This document shows, piece after piece, positions 14,301-64,000 of a stretch of DNA of 64,000 bases (position 1 is the first letter of the stretch; each line of letters begins with the position of its first letter). The stretch is from Lycocorax pyrrhopterus obiensis (lineage: Eukaryota; Chordata; Aves; Passeriformes; Paradisaeidae): positions 118,324,763 through 118,388,762 of the forward strand of contig JACSVZ010000001.1 in the NCBI GenBank assembly GCA_014706295.1, given 5' to 3'. The translations under genes were made by a program, and so were the position numbers. The notes beneath the pieces were generated by a model. It did not search any database. It was given only the letters and a program-made list of their open reading frames with translations, and was not told where the DNA came from.

Positions 14301-14667
14301 AATGCTGTACAGTAATTACTTTATTTAAATGAATCATCTGACAAACTGCTTCTTCATCAAACTTGTCACTTACTCTGCCACTTTTCTTTTAACCTGGACC
14401 TTACAATAAATTCTGAGCTTGGCTGTCAGTCACCAGCAGAAGAAGAAGAGGCTATTTATGGAACTGCTGGATTTCATTAGGGATGTATGGATGAAAACAC
14501 TACAGCACAGCTTGTTTGTGATGCAGATTCATCGAGTAATTCAACTCCTTTTTACACAAACAGGCCTGAACAGAAGAATCAAGCTCAGATAGGCGCAGTC
14601 CCAGTGTTTTTAATGCAATATCCCCCAGCTCGGGCGCAGTAAGGAATTGTTGCCTCCATAAACTCCC

Positions 14668-14752
14668 TCATGGGCTTTGTCCATGGCAGAGGGTGGGGTG
14701 AGGTAAACTTTAAGGCCCCTTCCAACCCACACCAGTCTGGGATTCCATATTT
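14668..14752 (+). mobile_element. CR1 3'-end fragment, sense
   Basis: Shows AACTTTAAGGCCCCTTCCAA then CCCACACCAGTCTGGGATTC, a CR1 3' end, about 2.3 kb before exon 2. Confidence 0.75.
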
Positions 14753-17030
14753 TATCCGGGGTATCTCACCAGCAAATCAAGCCTGCAATCTGAGTTCCTG
14801 TGAGTGCTTTCCTGCTCCATTAATATGTGCAAAAGGAACCTGGAAGTGTGTTGATAGTGCAGAGTTTTAAAAAGTTTGCTCAGAAAACGCATCCACACAA
14901 AACTTCCTCTCTTTCCATCACTCCTCCTTTCCCTCCCCGCCCTCCTGCTGCCCAGTGAGCTTTTACTCTTTTCCAAAAGGAAAAATCCTGCGGAATTCTG
15001 CTAATGAAGTATAAATAGTTCCTGGTTATACGGCAATTAAAATTAATCTTCATTTAATAGGCAGCTGATTAGAGGGCTGGAAATAGTTCTGGCCCTAGAT
15101 GAGGAAGTGCTTGTGTACATCCAGGTATGAAGGTTGCCTCAAGGGCGGTTGGATGATGTCGTTTTAATTAATTAAAAAAAAAAAGCAGAAAGGGATGGAA
15201 TGCGCAGTAGTAATTTCTGAGGTGGAGGGGATTTTTTGCCAAGTTCAAATGGCAAAATACTCATCCTATTGGAAGTGGGGAGGGATTGTGGACACGCTTA
15301 TTTCCAGGTTAGCTCAGGCTATCCCTTGTACCCGTGACATCCAGCTTCCCTGATGGAGCAATGCTCTGCTGCTTCCAGCAGGGATTCAAGGAAAACTCAG
15401 CAGTGGGACTTTCTGGCCCAAGCCCAGGCTGGCATTGCAGCTGACTGAGAAGAATTGTCTTCCTCGGGTGAAATGAGGGAAAGAGAATTGAATTTAACCA
15501 CTAAACTTGCTGGGATCATCACTGGGATGAGGAATTACAGGATTGGAGCTGAAAGGACAGGCTTTAGACTTTTTCCCTTCAAGTCACCTGGAGTTTGCAG
15601 CTCTGGAAAATCCTGCTGGCTTTTAGCATTCCACTCGATGTTTTGGCTCCAAATCCTGCACTTAGGCCTTTTTTTGGGCTGTTTTTTGTGTATCACACTC
15701 TTTTGTAATCACTTGGATGTTTTCTGAGGGAGAGGGAAGAAGTCTCTAAGGTTCTGATACCTGCACATTTTGCATGAGAAATCCATGGAGTGAAGAAGAA
15801 AATTGCTGAAGTTGGCAGATTGCTTAAGCCACATCAAGGCATTGCTCTATGTGGGTTCAAGAGATAAAATAATGCTGTTTATTCCAGAGGAGCCAGGGAT
15901 AATTTTACCAGGCTGGGGTTGGTAAACTCCAGTGTTTTCATTGCTGGATTAAAATTCAAACCAGGTTTTAATTCCAGCGTGTTCCCGTTTGTGATGGTCA
16001 GCTAATGACTGCACTATTCCTACATGGGTGACATCAAAACTGCAGGAATTGCAGCTCATGAGCTGAATGCATTCAGATGGCCAGGAATTACAAAGAGAGG
16101 GGCCTCAAATTTCACTTGGGGAAATGGGGAAATACGTAAGTGAGAAATCCAAAGTATTCTCTAGTGACTTGCACTAAATGAGTAAATTATACTTGCAAAA
16201 TCAAGCACTGAAGCTGGAGATTGCTGTTTAGAGGAGCTATTTTTTTTTTTAATTAGCTGTGTTTGCTGTGTGTTCCTCAAATCCCAGTGCCCCTGGACAG
16301 TGGGAATGTGCTGCTGGCATAATAAAGACTCTAGAGGCTGGAGGGAGCAGACATCCCAGTGTACTGGGACAGGCTGTGGCCTTGAGACACCTTCCCCATC
16401 CCAGGATACACTCCAGGGAAGTTCATTACGCTTCCAAAATTCGGGTTGGTTATTTACAGTCCTCTTTTGGAAAGCAAAACTATTCCCCTGCCCCTGAGCG
16501 AACTGAGGAATGACCAACAGCCCTGCCTGAGGTTTTTGACAAACCAGAGGAAACACAGAGCTCGAGGGGAGGCTCCCAGCCCGTGTGCTCTCAAACTCCT
16601 CAGTGCATCTCGTGCTGCCAGGATGTGCAGAAACGCTTCAGAACACATCCACACGTCCAAGTTTCATCTCCAAATGTAGATTAGACTGGAGCAGGGGGAA
16701 CAAGGCCCATGTCCATCCCTACTTTCACTAGAAAGGAGCTGGACAGAAGCTTTCACAAGCATTTAAAGTGTTCCTCTGAAAAGGCTGGATAACAAACACG
16801 CGTCGGCTTCCCCAGCTGTTTGTGGAGCAACATTCATAACATTGAGTTAACCCCAGTGCCACTGCAGATAAAAACTAATGATCCACTGTGCTCCTGCTGC
16901 AGTGCTTTGAAGAGCCATCGGGTTTGCCTTGGTGAAGGCTCGGAAACTATTGCTCATAATTTATTTTTCTCTCTTTATGGGCGGCGATTAAGAGGTGAAT
17001 AATCCTTCTCATTTATCTCTGTTCCAACAG

Positions 17031-63377
<46,347 letters not shown>

Positions 63378-64000
63378 GTGAGCGAGCCTGCCCTGGCCCT
63401 GCCGGCCTGAGCTCTGTGCCTGGGGAGGGCTCTGCAGCACAGCCCTCCTGGCTGAAGCGTGGATCTCGTGCTGCTGAGCTCTCACCGGGCGTTCCTGGCT
63501 CTAATGACAAATAATTTATTAATAAGAACAGGGAAGTGCCTCACCCACGGTCCAATTAGTGCTGCTTAGCAGGGCAGTGCAGAACAAGGGCAATTAATTT
63601 CTCAAACAGTTTCTGCTTGAACTTTAAGACTTCGAGCATAAATTACATTGGAAAAGAATAAAACACAACTGGGCTGCTGGTTTTTTATGTGGCATTAACA
63701 CGAGCCCCTTGAGTAACACAGGAAAGCACATCCAAACCCCAAGAGTCATTTTCCTCTTGCTCTAGAAAGCATCTTTTTTCAGAGCCAGGGGTTTACAAGC
63801 TGTGCTGAAGGATGCACTTCAAAGCAGGGAGAAGCGAGAGAGATGAGACGTGATAGATGCCACTGTAAAGTAAGATTATGGAGCCAAAGAAATTCTGGTT
63901 ATAGCTCCACTGAAGTGTAATGAGCAGTTTAAAAGGGCAGAGGGAAAACAAAGGAAATGCTGTGTGTAAATCACGCCTTGAGCATTAGAGCGGTTTGTGA
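63378..64000 (+). other. GRIK1: Intron 15 of GRIK1 (5' part)
   Basis: Begins GTGAGC. No further exon or repeat is recognised before the window ends, so the C-terminal exons are downstream. Confidence 0.82.

Larger units (their letters stand above)
1..17030 (+). other. GRIK1: Intron 1 of GRIK1 (3' part, open at left edge)
   Basis: No exon is recognisable here. Both strands were read for a signal-peptide exon ending in the expected VLRI-G junction and none was found, so exon 1 lies upstream. The stretch holds CR1 fragments near 1-212, 2600-2780, 5486-5648, 7257-7300, 8155-8318 and 14668-14752, short simple repeats (TTTA near 4222, AAAC near 7036, a 15-bp tandem near 7903) and otherwise unique sequence, including AT-rich blocks around 1600-2060 and 7330-7880. 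The intron ends with a pyrimidine-rich tract and CAG at 17028-17030. Confidence 0.85.

Noticed and set aside
1..17030. Search for GRIK1 exon 1
   Set aside because: No signal-peptide exon ending with the required Gly split codon and a GT donor was found, so exon 1 is upstream of the window.
63378..64000. Search for the C-terminal exon
   Set aside because: No acceptor followed by a recognisable GluK1 tail is present; it must lie downstream.

Overview
The window is the interior of a single large vertebrate gene on the + strand: GRIK1, which encodes the kainate-type glutamate receptor subunit GluK1 (GluR5). Many CR1-type LINE fragments (at least 17, with CR1-like 3' ends), small introns and GC-rich exons point to a bird. 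The CR1 consensus resembles that of songbirds, but the order is an inference. I see no other protein-coding gene, RNA gene or CRISPR array.

Layout: 1-17030 is the 3' part of intron 1, and exon 1 (signal peptide and start codon) lies upstream of the window. Exons 2-15 run from 17031 to 63377: 14 constitutive exons plus a 45-bp in-frame cassette exon at 43015-43059. The last coding exon or exons, carrying the alternative C-terminal tails, lie beyond 64000. Every splice junction was placed by reading frame continuity and consensus sites. All introns are GT-AG except intron 7, which is GC-AG. The joined exons total 2489 nt (829 complete codons, cassette included). If a human-length exon 1 is assumed, numbering reaches residues 40-869, and known GluK1 landmarks (Pro516, Thr518, Arg523, Ser689, Thr690, Glu738 and the Q/R site, after subtracting the 15-residue cassette) fall exactly where expected.

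Protein order: amino-terminal domain (exons 2-8, with the cassette just after), S1 half of the ligand-binding domain (exons 9-11), M1 (end of exon 11 into exon 12), pore loop with the Q/R site (exon 12), M3 gate and start of S2 (exon 13), rest of S2 (exons 14-15), and M4 plus the start of the cytoplasmic tail (exon 15).

The most interesting observations are: (1) a distant intronic sequence in intron 12 (51964-52005) that can pair with the end of exon 12 around the genomically encoded Q/R codon and over the splice donor, a strong candidate for the editing-complementary sequence that directs ADAR; (2) an Asn at the position where mammalian GluK1 has the agonist-selectivity residue Ser721; (3) genomically fixed Val and Cys at the positions that GluK2 recodes by editing in M1; (4) an 81-bp higher-order minisatellite about 100 bp upstream of the edited exon; (5) two related CR1 copies in opposite orientation with different numbers of an internal 21-bp repeat. 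Repeat boundaries are by eye and approximate.
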